From assembly GCA_021821585.1 (NCBI GenBank), contig JAKACF010000138.1, forward strand, positions 1 through 7,803: DNA of 7,803 nt, written 5' to 3'. The stretch is from Actinomycetes bacterium. GTDB taxonomy: Bacteria; Actinomycetota; Acidimicrobiia; Acidimicrobiales; Bog-793. The notes under the pieces are model-generated. The model had not been told where the DNA came from. It saw only the letters and a program-made list of their open reading frames with translations, and did not search any database. Positions 5,858-7,803 of this stretch are shown one piece after another. Numbering within the stretch: position 1 is the stretch's first letter; the number at the start of each line of letters is the position of its first letter. The position numbers were made by a program, and so were the translations under genes.

Positions 5858-6858
5858 CGCCGGCCTGCCCGTGCCCGCCAGGCGGGCCCGAGCCGCTCGG
5901 CCCCGCTCGCCTCGGCCTCCCGGATCGTCCGCCCGGTGTAGGCCATGAAGACGTCGTCGAGGCTCGGGCGGGCCACGCGTACCCAGGAGATGGCGAGGCC
6001 GCTCTCCCCGAACAGCCGGGGGACGAAGCCCTCCGCCTCCCTGGTCTGGAAGACGACCGCACCCTCGAGCACCGTCGCCTGGAGGCCGAAGCGGTCGGAG
6101 AGAACCCTGACGGCGGCCGGTGGGTCGGTGACGCCGATCTCGACACGGTCCTCGGCCACGGACTCCTTCAGCCGCTCGGGGGTGTCGAGGACGGCGATCT
6201 CGCCGTGGTCGATGATGGCGATCCGCTCGCAGTGCTCGGCCTCCTCCATGTAGTGCGTCGTGAGGAAGATCGTGATCTGCTCCGCCTCGCGAAGAGTCTC
6301 GATGTAGGACCAGATGTGGGCCCGCGTCTGGGGGTCGAGCCCGACCGTCGGCTCGTCGAGGAAGAGCACTCGGGGCGAGTGGAGAAGGCCGCGGGCGATC
6401 TCGAGGCGGCGCCGCATCCCGCCCGAGAAGCTGCGGACGATGTCGCCACGCCGCTCGGAGAGCTCCACCATCTCGAGCACCTCGGCGATGCGGTCCCGCA
6501 ACAGTGTGGCGGGCACACCGTAGAGCTCCCCGTGGAAGCGGAGGTTCTCCTCGGCAGTCAGGTAGTCGTCGAGCGTCGGGTCCTGGAAGACGAGCCCGAT
6601 CCGGCGGCGGACGGCGGCAGTCTCGGTGACGACGTCGGCGCCGGCGACCCTCGCCCTCCCACCGCTCGGCCGGAGCAGGGTGCAGAGCATCGAGATGGTC
6701 GTCGACTTCCCCGCCCCGTTCGGCCCGAGCAGGCCGAAGGCCTCGCCCTGCTCGACACTGAAGCTGATGCCGCGGACCGCCTCGAGGTCACCGAAGCGCT
6801 TGGACAACCGGTCGGCCTCGACCGCGAGCGCGGTCTCCACGCCGCTTACTCTCGCCAC
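5854..6858 (-). CDS. ABC transporter ATP-binding protein (DrrA-like)
   Basis: This 334-residue protein is the ATPase that powers the adjacent permease. All nucleotide-binding motifs are intact: Walker A GPNGAGKS (45-52), Q-loop Q92 in VFQDPTLDDYL, signature SFSGGM (143-148), Walker B VLFLDEP (164-170), D-loop GLDP and switch histidine H202 in TTHYMEEAEHC. The C-terminal 100 or so residues form the accessory domain usual for DrrA-type proteins, with V-A-R-P-S-L-D-D-V-F (295-304), and end in an Arg-rich tail. The GTG at 6858 overlaps the kinase gene by 13 bases. A second in-frame GTG at 6840 would leave a five-base gap and has a GCGAGAG upstream, so the true start is uncertain by six codons. 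It is probably an exporter for a drug, lipid or metabolite. Confidence 0.92.
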   Translation of the reverse strand: MARVSGVETALAVEADRLSKRFGDLEAVRGISFSVEQGEAFGLLGPNGAGKSTTISMLCTLLRPSGGRARVAGADVVTETAAVRRRIGLVFQDPTLDDYLTAEENLRFHGELYGVPATLLRDRIAEVLEMVELSERRGDIVRSFSGGMRRRLEIARGLLHSPRVLFLDEPTVGLDPQTRAHIWSYIETLREAEQITIFLTTHYMEEAEHCERIAIIDHGEIAVLDTPERLKESVAEDRVEIGVTDPPAAVRVLSDRFGLQATVLEGAVVFQTREAEGFVPRLFGESGLAISWVRVARPSLDDVFMAYTGRTIREAEASGAERLGPAWRARAGRR

Positions 6859-7803
6859 CCGAGCCCGCGGGCGTCAGAGCCGAAGGACCCCGCCTGGTCG
6901 AGCACCGACTCGACGAGTCGGGCGATCTCGAGGTCCTCACGCGCCGAGACGACCACGGTCCGCACGGCCGCGCCGGCGGCGCCGACCTCGCCCTCGCCGC
7001 TCAGAGCAGCGTTGGCCTCCTCGTCGAGGGTGACGCCGAGGAAGGAGAGCCGGGCAGCGGCGCGGCGCCGTACCTCGGCGGCGCGCTCACCGACCCCGCC
7101 GGTGAACGAGAGGACGTCGAGCCCGCCGAGGGCCGCCGCCATGGCGGCCACTCCGGCGACGAGGTGGTGGAGGTAGACCCCGAGCGCCGCCTCGGCCGCC
7201 TTCTCGCCCGTCTCCAACCGGTCGAGCAGGGTGCGCATGTCTCCGGTGCCGGCGAGGGCGACGAGGCCCGAGTGGCGCTCGAGGGCGTCGTCGAGCTCCT
7301 CGAGCCCGATTCCCTGGCGGAGCAGGTAGGTGACGAGCCCGGGGTCGACCGAGCCCGACCGCGTCGCCATCACGAGCCCTTCGAGGGGGGTGAAGCCCAT
7401 CGTCGTGTCGACGGCGCGACCCGACGCGATGGCGGCGACCGAGGCGCCCGACCCGAGATGGCAGCTCACGAGGCGGCCGACAGGCTCGTCTCGGCCGAGC
7501 AGCTCCGGCACTCGGCGGACGGACCACCCGTGCGAGAGGCCGTGGAAGCCGTAGCGGTGCAGGCCGTAGCGCTCGCGCCAGCGTGCCGGCAGGGCGTAGG
7601 TGGAGGCCGCGGCCGGCATGTCGGCGAACAGACCGGTGTCGAAGCAGCCGACGGCGACCTCGTCTGGCCGCTCTTCTCGGACGAGGCGGACGGCCTCGAG
7701 CGAGGCGCCCTGGTGGAGGGGAGCGAGGGGGAGGAGCGACTCGAGGATCGTGACGACCTCGTCGTCGAGGCGGACCGGGCCGTGGAAGCGCCGGCCGCCG
7801 TGG
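6846..7803 (-). CDS. ackA: Partial acetate/propionate-family kinase, N-terminus off the window
   Basis: The gene enters from the right edge. The frame continues upstream of the internal ATG at 7619, and 318 residues are visible from a conserved H-G-G at 7802. About 80 N-terminal residues should lie outside. It would phosphorylate acetate (or propionate) with ATP, or make ATP from acetyl phosphate. Family landmarks in order are LAPLHQ, FDTG with the catalytic Asp, HRYGFHGLSH with the active-site His, CHLGSGAS, DTTMGFTPLEGL, TRSGSVDP with the catalytic Arg, FTGGVGER, and a C-terminal RED-LEIA with the Mg-binding Glu. Several positions are atypical: LAPLHNP is LAPLHQG, FDTAFH is FDTGLF, and GENS is GERA. 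Core catalytic residues remain, so activity is likely, but the carboxylate pocket may differ. The gene overlaps the ABC ATPase start and leads the three-gene minus-strand unit as far as visible. Confidence 0.88.
   Translation of the reverse strand, partial: HGGRRFHGPVRLDDEVVTILESLLPLAPLHQGASLEAVRLVREERPDEVAVGCFDTGLFADMPAAASTYALPARWRERYGLHRYGFHGLSHGWSVRRVPELLGRDEPVGRLVSCHLGSGASVAAIASGRAVDTTMGFTPLEGLVMATRSGSVDPGLVTYLLRQGIGLEELDDALERHSGLVALAGTGDMRTLLDRLETGEKAAEAALGVYLHHLVAGVAAMAAALGGLDVLSFTGGVGERAAEVRRRAAARLSFLGVTLDEEANAALSGEGEVGAAGAAVRTVVVSAREDLEIARLVESVLDQAGSFGSDARGLGWRE

Noticed and set aside
5114..7176. Plus-strand open frames over the ABC transporter and kinase genes (for example 5114-5941 and 6205-7176)
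   Set aside because: They are shadows of strongly recognisable minus-strand genes with intact Walker, signature and kinase motifs.

Overview
This is a very GC-rich window (about 70% by eye, third codon positions almost always G or C). It is densely coding, uses GTG starts often, and its genes overlap by a few bases. That fits a high-GC bacterium, most likely an actinobacterial lineage, but no rRNA or other marker is present and the placement is an inference. There are no tRNA or rRNA genes, CRISPR arrays, insertion sequences or phage genes.

Left edge (1 to about 248, minus strand): the N-terminal part of a nucleotidyltransferase-fold protein running off the window. A non-coding stretch of about 237 bases follows. 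It contains an imperfect GC-rich palindrome and is the likely control region for the divergent operon to its right.

Centre (486-4963, plus strand): a tightly packed four-gene operon for a 2-oxoacid:acceptor oxidoreductase of the pyruvate:ferredoxin oxidoreductase superfamily, in the order gamma, alpha, beta, then one large flavoprotein. The first three subunits carry the expected thiamine-diphosphate, CoA-side and [4Fe-4S] motifs. The fourth gene replaces the usual small ferredoxin (delta) subunit. It fuses a GltD/NfnL-type FAD- and NAD(P)-binding module to a C-terminal 2[4Fe-4S] ferredoxin domain. The complex is therefore predicted to pass electrons from 2-oxoacid oxidation to NAD(P)+, or to run in reverse, without needing a separate ferredoxin reductase. 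Relatives with this logic are phenylglyoxylate:NAD+ oxidoreductase (Pad) and, for the flavoprotein alone, DsrL.

Right (4967 to the end, minus strand): a convergent cluster that reads, in transcription order, acetate/propionate-family kinase (N-terminus outside the window), a DrrA-type ABC ATPase and an ABC-2 permease. The junctions are 13 bp and 4 bp overlaps if the upstream starts are right. The two clusters meet tail to tail with only three bases between stop codons. If the oxidoreductase uses pyruvate, its acetyl-CoA could be linked to acetate and ATP through acetate kinase plus a phosphotransacetylase or similar enzyme not seen here. The substrate of the exporter cannot be read from the sequence.

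The most notable element is the fused flavoprotein-ferredoxin subunit and the NAD(P)-linked oxidoreductase it implies. Its architecture has known relatives, so I regard it as an under-characterised variant and not a wholly new system.
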